A stretch of 64,000 bases of DNA from JBKECO01 sp047974745 (GCA_047974745.1 JBKECO010000017.1:45771-109770); one strand, 5' to 3'. Numbered from the stretch's first letter, positions 1 through 8,843 are shown. Made by a program: numbers and translations. Notes: generated by a model from the letters alone, not told the origin.

Positions 1-96
1 GAAGCGGAAGCTACCGCTCCGGCCGAAGTCGAGCAGCATGTTCGAATCATGGATAACGTTCTTCGATTCTTATGCGTTAGAAAAGATGAGGCATAA
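1..96 (+). CDS. rpsF: 30S ribosomal protein S6, C-terminal end (partial)
   Basis: The window opens inside a reading frame of 32 codons ending in TAA at 94-96. The tail (VLRFLCVRKDEA) matches the C-terminus of bacterial ribosomal protein S6, which binds S18 on the platform of the small subunit. ssb and rpsR follow directly, the usual rpsF-ssb-rpsR order, and this supports the call strongly. The start lies upstream of the window. The visible part is Glu/Ala-rich before the conserved tail. Confidence 0.85.
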   Translation, partial: EAEATAPAEVEQHVRIMDNVLRFLCVRKDEA

Positions 97-116
97 ATAG
101 AGAAGGAGATAAATAT

Positions 117-557
117 ATGAATAAGGTAATTCTTATGGGACGTCTGACAAGGGATCCTGAAGTGAGATATACACAGGGAGAACAGTCAATGGCAGTAGCT
201 AGATATACAGTTGCAGTGGATCGTAGATTCAAGCGAGATAATGATCAGCAGACAGCCGACTTTATCGGATGTGTGGCATTTGGTCGTTCAGGCGAATTTG
301 CAGAGAAGTATTTTCGCAAGGGGACTAAAGTAGTAGTGACCGGGAGAATACAGACCGGTAGTTATACCAATAAGGATGGCCAGAAAGTATATACCACAGA
401 CGTTGTTGTGGAAGACCAGGAATTTGCAGAAAGTAAGTCTGCGAATGATAACAATGAAGCATATACTCCATCCGATCGACCAGGTCCAAGTATGGCGGCC
501 GGAGATGGCTTCATGAATATTCCAGATGGAATAGATGAGGAGTTACCATTTAATTAA
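117..557 (+). CDS. ssb: Single-stranded DNA-binding protein
   Basis: A 146-residue SSB that coats single-stranded DNA during replication and repair. The N-terminal OB fold (about residues 1-105) begins MNKVILMGRLTRDPEVRYT, typical of the family. A Gly/Pro/Asn-poor linker follows, and the acidic tip DEELPFN is the Firmicute version of the C-terminal peptide that recruits partner proteins. The start is fixed by GAAGGAG just upstream. It lies between rpsF and rpsR, so it is probably co-transcribed with these two ribosomal genes. Confidence 0.97.
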   Translation: MNKVILMGRLTRDPEVRYTQGEQSMAVARYTVAVDRRFKRDNDQQTADFIGCVAFGRSGEFAEKYFRKGTKVVVTGRIQTGSYTNKDGQKVYTTDVVVEDQEFAESKSANDNNEAYTPSDRPGPSMAAGDGFMNIPDGIDEELPFN

Positions 558-575
558 TTAACGGAGGTAATATCG

Positions 576-830
576 ATGGCTTTTAATAAAGAAGGCGGTT
601 CATCTTTCAAAAGAAGACCGATGCATAGAAGAAAAAAAGTATGTGTTTTCTGTGGAAAAGACAATACAATTGATTACAAAGATACTAATAAATTGAAAAG
701 ATATATTTCTGAAAGAGGAAAGATCCTTCCTAGAAGAATCACAGGTAATTGTGCAAAACATCAGAGAGCCCTTACAGTTGCGATCAAAAGAGCTCGTCAT
801 GTTGCAATTATGCCTTACGTTCAGGACTAA
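576..830 (+). CDS. rpsR: 30S ribosomal protein S18
   Basis: An 84-residue basic protein with the S18 signature: an N-terminal extension, then [11 protein letters not shown] with a CxxC pair as seen in many Clostridia, and the conserved core [22 protein letters not shown]. It pairs with S6 in the 30S platform. The ribosome site is ACGGAGG, 9 nt before the ATG. It is the last gene of the rpsF-ssb-rpsR unit; a strong hairpin terminator follows at 861-924. Confidence 0.97.
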   Translation: MAFNKEGGSSFKRRPMHRRKKVCVFCGKDNTIDYKDTNKLKRYISERGKILPRRITGNCAKHQRALTVAIKRARHVAIMPYVQD

Positions 831-860
831 ATCGATTCGGATTTGATTCATGACTATTTT

Positions 861-924
861 AACAGCCGTTTTTTCTTTCGTTCATCCAGCGATGCAGCGA
901 GAGAAAAGGCTGTTATTTTTTTTT
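861..924 (+). terminator. Intrinsic terminator after rpsR
   Basis: AACAGCC (861-867) pairs with GGCTGTT (908-914), and inner pairing between TTTTTCTTTCG and the GAGAGAAAA stretch extends the stem. It is followed by A and nine T residues. It closes the rpsF-ssb-rpsR transcript before the nrdD promoter. Confidence 0.85.
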
Positions 925-962
925 CGTGAGCATATGTCATCAGACTTTGTTTATTCTGTCGG

Positions 963-991
963 TTGCTAAGTGATTCCAATAAATGTAAAAT
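963..991 (+). promoter_or_regulatory. Sigma-A type promoter of nrdD
   Basis: The -35 is TTGCTA (963-968) and the -10 is TAAAAT (986-991), with a 17-bp spacer. The predicted transcription start is near 998-1000, just before the gene. This excludes the TTG at 1001 as a start, because its ribosome site would lie in the -10, and favours TTG at 1022. Confidence 0.6.
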
Positions 992-1021
992 AGGAGTATA
1001 TTGAGTCAGGGAGGCAGAAAG

Positions 1022-3181
1022 TTGAAGATCATTAAAAGAAGTGGGGAAGAAGTTAATTTTGATCTCGAAAAGATCCTGGTAGCGATTAAGAAGGCGAACC
1101 ATGAGATTGAGGAATGTGACCGCCTAGATCACGAACAGATTCTTCGAATATCGGAAAAAGTGGAGCGACACTGCAGGGAAAGTATCCGTGCATTAAGCGT
1201 CGAAGAGATTCAGGATATTGTAGAAAATACGATTATGGAAGAGGGCGCCTATCAGGTCGCGAGAGTCTATATAACCTATCGATATAAGCGCCAGCTCGTG
1301 CGTCAGTCTAATACGACAGATGCACAGATCATGACGATCATAGAAAGTCAGAACGAAGAAGCGAGACAGGAAAACTCGAACAAAAATCCGCTTCTTGCAT
1401 CGACACAGAGAGATTATATGGCCGGAGAGGTCAGTAAGGATATTACAAAGCGGTTCCTGCTGTCAAAAGAAGTTTGGGAAGCACACGAGAAAGGACTGAT
1501 CCATTTTCATGATGCGGATTACTTTGCACAGCATATCCATAACTGCTGCCTTGTAAATCTGGATGATATGCTGCAGAATGGAACCGTGATCAGCGAGACA
1601 AAGATCGACACCCCGAATTCCTTCTCTGTTGCCTGTACGGTTGCTTCACAGATCATTGCGCAGGTCGCATCCAGTCAGTATGGCGGACAATCTATCAGTG
1701 CGTTTCATCTGTCTAAATTTGTGGCAGCATCTCGAAGAAAATTTGAAAAAGAAGTCAGAGAGGAATTTGAAAGAGCGGGGATTCCTGCAACGGCGGAACA
1801 GATCTGTCAGGTGATCGAGGAGCGTGTAAAGAAAGATATTGATAAAGGGGTTCAGACGATTCAGTATCAGGTCGTCACTTTAATGACAACAAATGGACAA
1901 GCGCCCTTTATTACACTATTTTTATATTTAGGAGAGGCACCAAAGGGGCAGGAGAGAGATGATCTTGCACTCGTAATTCAGTCAGTTCTAAAACAAAGGA
2001 TATTAGGAGTCAGAAATGAAAAGGGGATCTATGTGACACCTGCATTTCCGAAGCTGATCTACGTTCTGGAGGAGGAGAACATCGAGGAAGGAAGTCCGTA
2101 TTTCTACCTGTCAGAGCTTGCTGCGGAATGCACAGCAAAGCGAATGGTGCCGGATTATATATCTGAAAAAGTGATGAAGGAGCTCAAAGAAGGAAATGTC
2201 TATACCTGCATGGGCTGCCGCTCGTTCCTTTCTGTATATAAGGACGAACAGGATCGTTATAAATTTTATGGTCGTTTCAATCAGGGGGTATGTACTGTAA
2301 ACCTAGTAGATGCAGCCTGTTCTTCAAAAAGGGATAAACACGCTTTTTACAGTATTCTGGATGAAAGACTCGAGCTTTGTCATCAGGCACTTTTAGCCAG
2401 ACATCAAAGATTACTGGGAACAAAGTCAGATATTGCACCGATCCTCTGGCAGTACGGAGCTTTATCCAGACTGAAGAAGGGTGAAGTGATCGATCCGCTG
2501 TTAAAAAATGGATATTCTACGATTTCACTTGGCTATGCAGGGCTATATGAATGTGTTAAGTATATGACAGGAAAATCACATACAGATGGAGAAGCGACCC
2601 AGTTTGCTTTTGAAGTCATGGAGTATTTGAATGCGACCTGCGACAAATGGAAAGAAGCTGAGAAGATTGGCTATTCTGTGTATGGAACACCACTCGAATC
2701 CACTACATATAAATTTGCAAAGTCACTGCAAAAGCGCTTTGGCATCATACCTGGTGTAACTGACAAAAACTATATCACGAACTCCTATCACGTTCATGTA
2801 ACAGAGGAGATCGATGCATTTTCCAAACTTTCCTTTGAGAGCCGGTTCCAAATGCTTTCTCCGGGAGGGGCGATCAGTTATGTCGAGGTGCCGGATATGA
2901 AGCACAATCTTTCCGCTGTGCTTTCCGTTATGCGGCATATCTATGAGAACATCATGTATGCAGAGCTGAATACAAAAAGTGATTACTGCAGTCTGTGTGG
3001 TTTTGATGGGGAAATTTTAATCATAACCGAAGAGGACAAGCTTATCTGGGAATGTCCGGGCTGCGGCAATAAAGATCAGAATACGATGAGTGTCGCCAGG
3101 CGCACCTGCGGCTATATTGGAACACAATTCTGGAATCAGGGAAGAACACAGGAGATCAAGGAGAGAGTCCTTCACTTATGA
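1022..3181 (+). CDS. nrdD: Anaerobic ribonucleoside-triphosphate reductase
   Basis: Class III ribonucleotide reductase, which reduces NTPs to dNTPs under anoxia with a glycyl radical. The 719 residues contain an N-terminal ATP-cone (IIKRSGEEVNFD and on), the central catalytic barrel with VYTCMGCRSF, two C-terminal zinc Cys pairs (CSLCG and CPGCG), and the radical loop RTCGYIG with the predicted radical Gly697. The chosen start is TTG 1022: AGGGAGG (1008-1014) lies 7 nt upstream, whereas the earlier TTG at 1001 would overlap the promoter. The activase nrdG is not in this window, so it must be encoded elsewhere. Confidence 0.95.
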   Translation: MKIIKRSGEEVNFDLEKILVAIKKANHEIEECDRLDHEQILRISEKVERHCRESIRALSVEEIQDIVENTIMEEGAYQVARVYITYRYKRQLVRQSNTTDAQIMTIIESQNEEARQENSNKNPLLASTQRDYMAGEVSKDITKRFLLSKEVWEAHEKGLIHFHDADYFAQHIHNCCLVNLDDMLQNGTVISETKIDTPNSFSVACTVASQIIAQVASSQYGGQSISAFHLSKFVAASRRKFEKEVREEFERAGIPATAEQICQVIEERVKKDIDKGVQTIQYQVVTLMTTNGQAPFITLFLYLGEAPKGQERDDLALVIQSVLKQRILGVRNEKGIYVTPAFPKLIYVLEEENIEEGSPYFYLSELAAECTAKRMVPDYISEKVMKELKEGNVYTCMGCRSFLSVYKDEQDRYKFYGRFNQGVCTVNLVDAACSSKRDKHAFYSILDERLELCHQALLARHQRLLGTKSDIAPILWQYGALSRLKKGEVIDPLLKNGYSTISLGYAGLYECVKYMTGKSHTDGEATQFAFEVMEYLNATCDKWKEAEKIGYSVYGTPLESTTYKFAKSLQKRFGIIPGVTDKNYITNSYHVHVTEEIDAFSKLSFESRFQMLSPGGAISYVEVPDMKHNLSAVLSVMRHIYENIMYAELNTKSDYCSLCGFDGEILIITEEDKLIWECPGCGNKDQNTMSVARRTCGYIGTQFWNQGRTQEIKERVLHL

Positions 3182-3244
3182 TGTTCATGGAATATCTGAT
3201 ATGTTATACTGTTACATGTGAAATGATATACATTGGAGGAACAA

Positions 3245-5299
3245 ATGGATCAAAAAATCAGTTATAAAGGTCATTTGCGGATATTCATGTACGGACCCAT
3301 GTTTCTTACGATCGTTCTTATTCTTTTTAATATACCAATTTATTGCATAAATCTGAAAGCCGGAGTCATTGTTTCTACGTTTGCCCTGGTCTATTTTGTC
3401 TGCATGCTTGCTCTATACCTATGGAATCGTTCCATGATCGTTTCGGAGCTTGTCAACTTTGCCGCTAATTATGGTTCCGTGCAAAAAAAGCTGCTTGAGG
3501 AATTTGAGATTCCCTTTGCCCTCATGGATTACAATGGCCGCCTTATGTGGGTCAATAAAAAATTTGCGGAACTGACCGGAAAGGATAAAAAGTACCATAA
3601 ATCCATCTTCACGATATTTCCGTCATTAACCAAGGAGCAGATTCAAAACAGCCGTGAGGAAGGAATTCATTTTAAACTCGAGTGGCATGACTATGTATTT
3701 CGTGCAGAGACTAGAAGCATCAGTATTACACAGGTGTTGGAGGAGTCATCACTCGTCAAGACTACAATCGATGCCAATCAGTATTTTTCAATCATATATC
3801 TTTTCGATGAAACGGAGCTGACGCACTATATTCAACAGAACAAAGATCAAAAACTCGTTGCAGGAATGATCTATATTGATAATTTCGATGAGGCTCTAGA
3901 AAGTATTGAAGATGTAAAACGCTCCTTTTTAGTGGCATTGGTGGACAGAAAAGTAAATAAATATTTTCAGGAAGTCGATGCACTTGTAAGAAAAACAGAA
4001 AAAGACAAGTATTTCGTAGTTTTTAAATATCAATATCTTAAGACGCTGATCGATGATAAATTCAGCCTTACAGATGATGTAAAGACGGTCAAGGTCGGAA
4101 ATGAAATGGCGGTTACCCTAAGTATTGGCATTGGAATCCGCGGAAATAATTATAATGGTAATTATGAGTATGCCCGTATGGCGATCGATCTGGCACTAGG
4201 CCGAGGCGGAGACCAGGCAGTTGTAAAAGAAGGAGATAATATTCACTATTTTGGAGGAAAATCCAAGTCAGTGGAACGCAATACCAGAGTAAAGGCAAGA
4301 GTCAAAGCCCACGCTCTGCGTGAGACATTTATCAGCCATGACAATGTCATCATCATGGGACACAGTATTAGTGATATTGATTCCTTTGGCGCAGCGATCG
4401 GTATTTATTGTGCTGCCAGAGTCCTTGACAAAAAGGCGCAGATCGTTATCAATCAGGTGACATCTTCACTGCGGCCAATACTAGAGCTTTTCAATACAGA
4501 GAATGGATATTCGTCGGATATGTTCATTGACAGCAATGGTGCACTAAATGCACTGCAGGAAAACTCACTGGTAATGGTCGTAGATACCAATCGTCCCAAT
4601 TACACAGAGTGCCCGGAGCTGATTGAGCTGTCGCATTCCATCGTAGTATTCGACCATCACAGACAGAGCAGTGATATTATAAAAAATCCTCTGCTATCGT
4701 ATATCGAACCATATTCTTCCTCGACCTGTGAAATGGTCGCTGAAGTACTGCAGTATTTTGCTGAAAATATAAAATTGTCATCTATGGAAGCAGATGCTAT
4801 TTATGCAGGAATTCTGATTGATACGAATAATTTTATGACTAAGACTGGAGTTCGCACATTTGAAGCAGCGGCATACCTCAGAAGATGTGGAGCTGAGGTC
4901 ACAAGAGTCAGAAAGCTGCTCCGTAATGATATGGATTCCTATAAGGCAAGGGCAGAAATTGTTCAGAATGCAGAGGTCTATAGAAATGCTTTTGCGATCT
5001 CGGCATTCTCATCTTCCGTTGAAAGTCCGACTGTCGTTGGAGCACAGGCTGCAAATGAGCTGCTGAATATTATTGGAATCAAAGCTTCTTTTGTATTAAC
5101 AGAATTCAAAGGAAAGGTCTATATAAGTTCAAGATCCATTGATGAAATCAATGTACAGCTGATCATGGAACGACTCGGTGGAGGCGGACATATGAATGTG
5201 GCAGGGACTCAGTTGTCAGAATGCACGATAGAAGAAGCTAAAAAAGCAATTGAAGATACACTGGATGAAATGATAAAAGAAGGAGAAATAGAGTTATGA
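3245..5299 (+). CDS. gdpP: Cyclic-di-AMP phosphodiesterase, GdpP/YybT family
   Basis: Membrane protein of 684 residues predicted to hydrolyse c-di-AMP to pApA. Order: two N-terminal membrane helices (about 15-60), a PAS-like domain, a degenerate GGDEF domain (the GGDEF site is replaced, as is normal in this family), then DHH-DHHA1. Catalytic motifs seen are GHSISDIDS, VVDTNRP, D470-H471-H472 and the terminal GGGGH. ATG 3245 is preferred over TTG 3233, because the latter contains the ribosome site GGAGG (3235-3239). The stop overlaps the rplI start by four bases (ATGA). The gdpP-rplI-dnaB order is classical in Firmicutes. Confidence 0.93.
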   Translation: MDQKISYKGHLRIFMYGPMFLTIVLILFNIPIYCINLKAGVIVSTFALVYFVCMLALYLWNRSMIVSELVNFAANYGSVQKKLLEEFEIPFALMDYNGRLMWVNKKFAELTGKDKKYHKSIFTIFPSLTKEQIQNSREEGIHFKLEWHDYVFRAETRSISITQVLEESSLVKTTIDANQYFSIIYLFDETELTHYIQQNKDQKLVAGMIYIDNFDEALESIEDVKRSFLVALVDRKVNKYFQEVDALVRKTEKDKYFVVFKYQYLKTLIDDKFSLTDDVKTVKVGNEMAVTLSIGIGIRGNNYNGNYEYARMAIDLALGRGGDQAVVKEGDNIHYFGGKSKSVERNTRVKARVKAHALRETFISHDNVIIMGHSISDIDSFGAAIGIYCAARVLDKKAQIVINQVTSSLRPILELFNTENGYSSDMFIDSNGALNALQENSLVMVVDTNRPNYTECPELIELSHSIVVFDHHRQSSDIIKNPLLSYIEPYSSSTCEMVAEVLQYFAENIKLSSMEADAIYAGILIDTNNFMTKTGVRTFEAAAYLRRCGAEVTRVRKLLRNDMDSYKARAEIVQNAEVYRNAFAISAFSSSVESPTVVGAQAANELLNIIGIKASFVLTEFKGKVYISSRSIDEINVQLIMERLGGGGHMNVAGTQLSECTIEEAKKAIEDTLDEMIKEGEIEL

Positions 5300-5742
5300 A
5301 AGTGATTTTATTGAATGATATTAAAAATTTAGGAAAAAAAGGCGATATTGTGGAAGCCAGCGATGCTTATGCACGCAATGTACTCATAGGAAAGAAACAG
5401 GCGTTGGAAGCAACATCGAAAAACCTCAATGACCTAAAGCTTCATACAAAAAATGATGAAAGAATAGCAGATGAAATATTAAAAGATGCACAAAAGCTTG
5501 CAGCTGAGTTAAAAGAGATGAAGGTAGAGCTGAAAATAAAGACCGGCGAGGGTGGACGCACATTTGGATCCGTTTCTACGAAGGAAATTTCACAGGCGGT
5601 AAAAGAGCAGTTAAAACTAGATCTGGATAAAAAGAAGATGCAATTGGATGAACCGATCCGTACAATAGGTACACATGAAGTGGCAATTCGTCTCCATCCG
5701 AAAGTGACAGGAACACTCAGGGTACAAGTAAGCGAAGAATAG
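5296..5742 (+). CDS. rplI: 50S ribosomal protein L9
   Basis: L9 of 148 residues. The N-terminal RNA-binding domain has MKVILLNDIKNLGKKGDIV and the long connecting helix; the C-terminal domain has GRTFGSVSTKEI and ends in a short beta segment. It overlaps the gdpP stop by 4 nt, so translation is probably coupled. dnaB follows after 26 nt in the same orientation. Confidence 0.97.
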   Translation: MKVILLNDIKNLGKKGDIVEASDAYARNVLIGKKQALEATSKNLNDLKLHTKNDERIADEILKDAQKLAAELKEMKVELKIKTGEGGRTFGSVSTKEISQAVKEQLKLDLDKKKMQLDEPIRTIGTHEVAIRLHPKVTGTLRVQVSEE

Positions 5743-5768
5743 ATAGATGAAACAGGAGGAAGTTCTTC

Positions 5769-7097
5769 ATGGAAGAGACCCTGATAAAAAGGATTATGCC
5801 AAACAGCATAGAGGCTGAACAGTCTGTGACAGGCGCCATGCTGATGGATAAAGAAGCAATCGTCATTGCGATGGAACAGCTGATAGCAGAAGATTTTTAC
5901 CATCAGCAATATGGTCTCTTGTTTCAGGCAATGGTTAATCTGTATAATGCCGGACAGCCGGTAGACCTGGTTACACTGCAGAACAAGCTGAAAGAAATGA
6001 ATGTCCCTTCAGAGGTGAGTGGACTTGAATTCATCCGGGATCTCATCACTTCCGTGCCGACATCTGCGAATATCAGATCTTATGCACAGATCGTAAGGGA
6101 TAAATCTATGCTGAGGCGTCTGATCAAAGTAACAGAGGAAATCAGCAATGATTGCTACAGTGGTCAGAACGAACTGGAATTTATTCTGGCAAATACCGAA
6201 AAAACAATCTTTAATCTGCTGCAAAATAGAGGTGGAGGAGACTTTGTCCCAATCAAAGAGGTCGTCCTTAATGCACTTCAAAAAATTGAACATGCCTCCA
6301 AGACAGAAGGAAATGTAACGGGAATAGCCACAGGATTTAAGGATCTTGACTATAGGACATCCGGACTGCAGCCTTCGGATTTTATCTTGGTCGCAGCACG
6401 ACCTTCTATGGGAAAGACGGCGTTTGTCTTAAATATTGCTCAGTACGCAGCATTTCACGGGGATATGGCAACGGCGATTTTTAGCCTGGAAATGTCTAAG
6501 GAACAGTTGGTGAACCGTTTGTTCTCACTGGAGTCCCGTGTGGATGCTCAGCTTCTTCGCTCCGGAAATTTAAGTGATGGAGACTGGGAAAAACTGATCG
6601 AAGGTGCTGGTATCATCGGGAAATCACATCTTTTGATCGATGACACACCGGGTATAACCATTTCGGAGCTTCGCAGTAAATGTAGAAAGTTCAAACTAGA
6701 GCATGATTTGAAGCTCATTATTATCGACTATTTGCAGCTCATGAGTGGAAATGGAAGAAATGAATCCAGACAACAGGAAATATCCGATATCTCCAGATCA
6801 TTAAAATCGTTAGCAAGGGAATTAAATGTGCCTGTCGTTGCCCTGTCACAGCTGAGTCGGGCAGTGGAACAGCGGCCGGATCACAGACCTATGCTTTCTG
6901 ATCTGCGTGAGTCGGGGGCGATCGAACAGGATGCGGATGTTGTGATGTTCATCTACAGGGATGACTATTATAATAAAGATACAGAATTAAAGAACATTGC
7001 GGAGATCATCATTGCAAAGCAGAGAAATGGTCCCATAGGAACGATCAACCTGGTATGGCTCCCCCAGTACACAAAATTTGCCAATTTGGAGAGGTAA
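5769..7097 (+). CDS. dnaB: Replicative DNA helicase
   Basis: A 442-residue hexameric helicase that unwinds the replication fork. The N-terminal DnaB domain (about 5-110) begins with IEAEQSVTGAMLMD. The RecA-like C-terminal domain has Walker A ARPSMGKTAF, Walker B LIIIDYLQLM, and DLRESGAIEQDADVVMF. A ribosome site AGGAGG sits about 9 nt before the ATG. It ends the gdpP-rplI-dnaB unit, and a hairpin terminator begins 3 nt after the stop. Confidence 0.97.
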   Translation: MEETLIKRIMPNSIEAEQSVTGAMLMDKEAIVIAMEQLIAEDFYHQQYGLLFQAMVNLYNAGQPVDLVTLQNKLKEMNVPSEVSGLEFIRDLITSVPTSANIRSYAQIVRDKSMLRRLIKVTEEISNDCYSGQNELEFILANTEKTIFNLLQNRGGGDFVPIKEVVLNALQKIEHASKTEGNVTGIATGFKDLDYRTSGLQPSDFILVAARPSMGKTAFVLNIAQYAAFHGDMATAIFSLEMSKEQLVNRLFSLESRVDAQLLRSGNLSDGDWEKLIEGAGIIGKSHLLIDDTPGITISELRSKCRKFKLEHDLKLIIIDYLQLMSGNGRNESRQQEISDISRSLKSLARELNVPVVALSQLSRAVEQRPDHRPMLSDLRESGAIEQDADVVMFIYRDDYYNKDTELKNIAEIIIAKQRNGPIGTINLVWLPQYTKFANLER

Positions 7098-7099
7098 AA

Positions 7100-7127
7100 A
7101 AAGCGTATTCCTTTCGGAATACGCTTT
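7100..7127. terminator. Convergent terminator between dnaB and the ferredoxin
   Basis: A perfect 11-bp stem (AAGCGTATTCC / GGAATACGCTT) with a TTTC loop. A-rich DNA precedes it and a short T run follows. It lies between the convergent dnaB (+) and ferredoxin (-) genes, so it can serve both strands; the U tract is better on the minus strand. Confidence 0.8.
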
Positions 7128-7147
7128 GCTTGTCCTACTAGACAAAA

Positions 7148-7318
7148 TTAGCCCTGATCAATTGCTCCAACTGGACAGACAGCTGCACAGCTTCCACAAT
7201 CAACACAAGCAGCTGCGTCGATCACATACTGTGTATCTCCTGCAGAAATTGCACTGACTGGACATTCTCCTTCACATGTTCCACAGCTGATACATGTGTC
7301 ATTGATTACATATGCCAT
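7148..7318 (-). CDS. 2[4Fe-4S] clostridial ferredoxin
   Basis: A complete 56-residue reading frame on the minus strand: ATG at 7318, TAA at 7148-7150. It has two CxxCxxCxxxCP motifs: Cys9, 12, 15 and 19, and Cys38, 41, 44 and 48. This is the classical low-potential electron carrier of clostridia. The ribosome site AAGGAGG lies 8 nt before the start. It is monocistronic. Its divergent neighbour encodes a DUF1858 redox-disulfide protein, so the two may be regulated together. Which oxidoreductase it serves cannot be told from the sequence; hydrogenase and NrdG activation are both possible. Confidence 0.93.
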   Translation of the reverse strand: MAYVINDTCISCGTCEGECPVSAISAGDTQYVIDAAACVDCGSCAAVCPVGAIDQG

Positions 7319-7453
7319 AATTATTTTCCTCCTTAATTTTAAGATCGAACAGCAATATTAACTATGCCATTCACTAGCATAGCAACATTTTATACCAAAC
7401 AAAAAGTGAAAACAAGTCCTGTTCCGGTATTTTTAGAAAAACAAGGGAAATTC

Positions 7454-7482
7454 TTGCAAAACGGCAGAAAACGTATTATAAT
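7454..7482 (+). promoter_or_regulatory. Promoter of the DUF1858 gene
   Basis: TTGCAA (7454-7459), a 17-bp spacer, then a perfect TATAAT (7477-7482). The start of transcription is predicted near 7489, giving a leader of about 58 nt that carries the inverted repeat at 7515-7529. Confidence 0.75.
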
Positions 7483-7514
7483 GACCTAGTCAGCAGATAT
7501 GAAAACAGAGATAA

Positions 7515-7529
7515 GCGCATTAAATGCGC
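7515..7529. repeat. Perfect inverted repeat in the DUF1858 leader
   Basis: GCGCATT-A-AATGCGC, 7-bp arms around a single base, sits between the promoter and the ribosome site AAGGAGG (7533-7539). It may be a protein-binding operator. A one-base loop is too tight for the full RNA hairpin, so RNA folding would lose some pairs. Confidence 0.55.
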
Positions 7530-7546
7530 ATCAAGGAGGTTAGAAT

Positions 7547-7759
7547 ATGGCACAGGTTACAAAAACAACTATGATCGGCGAATTACTGCAGATTGATGAG
7601 AACATTGCACCTCTTCTTTTAAATATTGGAATGCATTGCTTGGGATGTCCTTCTTCACAGATGGAAACAATTGAAGAAGCTGCCATGGTTCATGGATATG
7701 AGCCAGACGCATTGGTTGGTCAGATCAATGATTATCTTGCAAAGAATGCCGGTAATTAA
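7547..7759 (+). CDS. DUF1858 (hybrid-cluster-protein associated redox disulfide) protein
   Basis: A 70-residue single-domain protein. It has the DUF1858 pattern: TKTTMIGELLQID at the N-terminus and GMHCLGCPSSQ with a CxxC pair at about residues 30-33, followed by an amphipathic helix. Members are often found beside hybrid cluster (prismane) proteins or as fused domains, and a thiol redox role is assumed rather than proven. No hcp gene is nearby. It is alone between its own promoter and terminator. Confidence 0.85.
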   Translation: MAQVTKTTMIGELLQIDENIAPLLLNIGMHCLGCPSSQMETIEEAAMVHGYEPDALVGQINDYLAKNAGN

Positions 7760-7780
7760 TTACATAGTTCATCAATAAAA

Positions 7781-7814
7781 GCAGCGTATCGTATGGAACG
7801 AACGCTGCTTTTTT
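7781..7814. terminator. Terminator between DUF1858 gene and mecA
   Basis: GCAGCGT (7781-7787) pairs with ACGCTGC (7802-7808), followed by six T. It lies between convergent genes. The reverse strand has AAAA before the hairpin rather than a strong T run, so it mainly serves the + strand. Confidence 0.75.
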
Positions 7815-7818
7815 GATG

Positions 7819-8628
7819 TTAAAATAATTCTGCTAGTATTTTAAGGGCATCAGATGGACAGATGACTTTGTAGTGCTCTTCAAAAAAAGCCTCTGTACCA
7901 ACGCTGACCTGCTCCTGTCTGGAATACTCAGATAGGATGTTACAAACTTTATTAAAGTTCTCTGGTGTCACATCATTTTTGTGAAGTATCAGATAATATC
8001 GATTCGTCTGCTCATTTTTGTAAAGGCTGTTACTTCCGTGATAAAAAGTACTTACGATCTGTGCAAGACGGCTGAGTTGTTCAAGTGAATGAAAGCGGTA
8101 TAATCTTGTAAGGTCATCAGGAATTGCTATATCCTCAGGCAACTCAGATTCTGTTGGAATCTGTGCTACAGAGTCAGCAGCCTTCTCGGTAGAGGAGTCC
8201 TTGCTGTTTTCTTTACTTTCGGAAAGAGACTCTGATTTTGTTTTGCGCTGTAATTTTTTACGAAAAAGACCGAGGATATCATCGGCGCCCTCAACAATAA
8301 TTGGGTTTGCACGACCTCCGGATTTCTCTGCATCTTCTGATGAATCAGAAAACTTGGAAAATCTTGTATCAAGCTCATCTGGATATTCTACCTTGGAAAT
8401 CAACAAAACGATAGCATCTGTAGAAACAGGTATCGCTTCGATCATCAGTGGAATATCATCTGCTTCAAATCCAAACTCATAACTCGCCTGCTGCATCATA
8501 TCGTGAAAGAGCATTCTGGCTTTCTCTGTGCCATATGCGAGTTCGCTCAGTTTAATATGGCGAACTTCTAGATCTTCTCTAGTCAGTGTGCAGCGAATCT
8601 GATTATCGTTTACTTTTTCAATTTTCAT
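7819..8628 (-). CDS. mecA: MecA-like adaptor protein
   Basis: A 269-residue protein. The N-terminal MecA domain (MKIEKVNDNQIRCTLTREDL) is followed by a long polar Ser/Lys/Glu linker (about residues 95-165) and the C-terminal domain that in B. subtilis binds ClpC. MecA delivers substrates to ClpCP; competence genes are not visible here, so the substrates are unknown. The ATG at 8628 is preferred: AAGGAAG lies 8 nt upstream, while the GTG and ATG codons just before it are too close. It is monocistronic on the minus strand, with its own promoter at 8674-8702. Confidence 0.85.
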   Translation of the reverse strand: MKIEKVNDNQIRCTLTREDLEVRHIKLSELAYGTEKARMLFHDMMQQASYEFGFEADDIPLMIEAIPVSTDAIVLLISKVEYPDELDTRFSKFSDSSEDAEKSGGRANPIIVEGADDILGLFRKKLQRKTKSESLSESKENSKDSSTEKAADSVAQIPTESELPEDIAIPDDLTRLYRFHSLEQLSRLAQIVSTFYHGSNSLYKNEQTNRYYLILHKNDVTPENFNKVCNILSEYSRQEQVSVGTEAFFEEHYKVICPSDALKILAELF

Positions 8629-8673
8629 ATTCATCACTTCCTTATCTTGAAAATTTAGGTAAACTATATGGCT

Positions 8674-8702
8674 ATTATAATCAAATGAATACGGGATGTA
8701 AA
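8674..8702 (-). promoter_or_regulatory. Promoter of mecA
   Basis: Read on the minus strand: TTTACA (8702-8697), 17 bp, TATAAT (8679-8674). A second weaker candidate lies further upstream: TTGACA (8742-8737), 18 bp, TAATAT (8718-8713). Both face away from the kinase promoter at 8775-8803. Confidence 0.7.
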
Positions 8703-8774
8703 GTACAGAGGGATATTAAATCTTTATTAAATAATTTGTCAAATATTAAAAAATCATAACAATGAATCATCAGG

Positions 8775-8803
8775 TTGTATTCAGTGCCTATCCGTGTTAT
8801 AAA
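8775..8803 (+). promoter_or_regulatory. Promoter of the kinase operon
   Basis: TTGTAT (8775-8780), 17 bp, TATAAA (8798-8803). The predicted transcription start is near 8810, about 22 nt before the AAGGAGG at 8832-8838. This position supports translation beginning close to 8844. Confidence 0.6.
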
Positions 8804-8843
8804 TTTAACAGAGATGCCCTCCTGCTAATGGAAGGAGGAAAGG

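Noticed and set aside
5442..5909. Long minus-strand frame opposite rplI/dnaB
   Set aside because: Its translation is low-complexity Ser/Phe-rich and mirrors the sense codons of rplI; it has no ribosome site.
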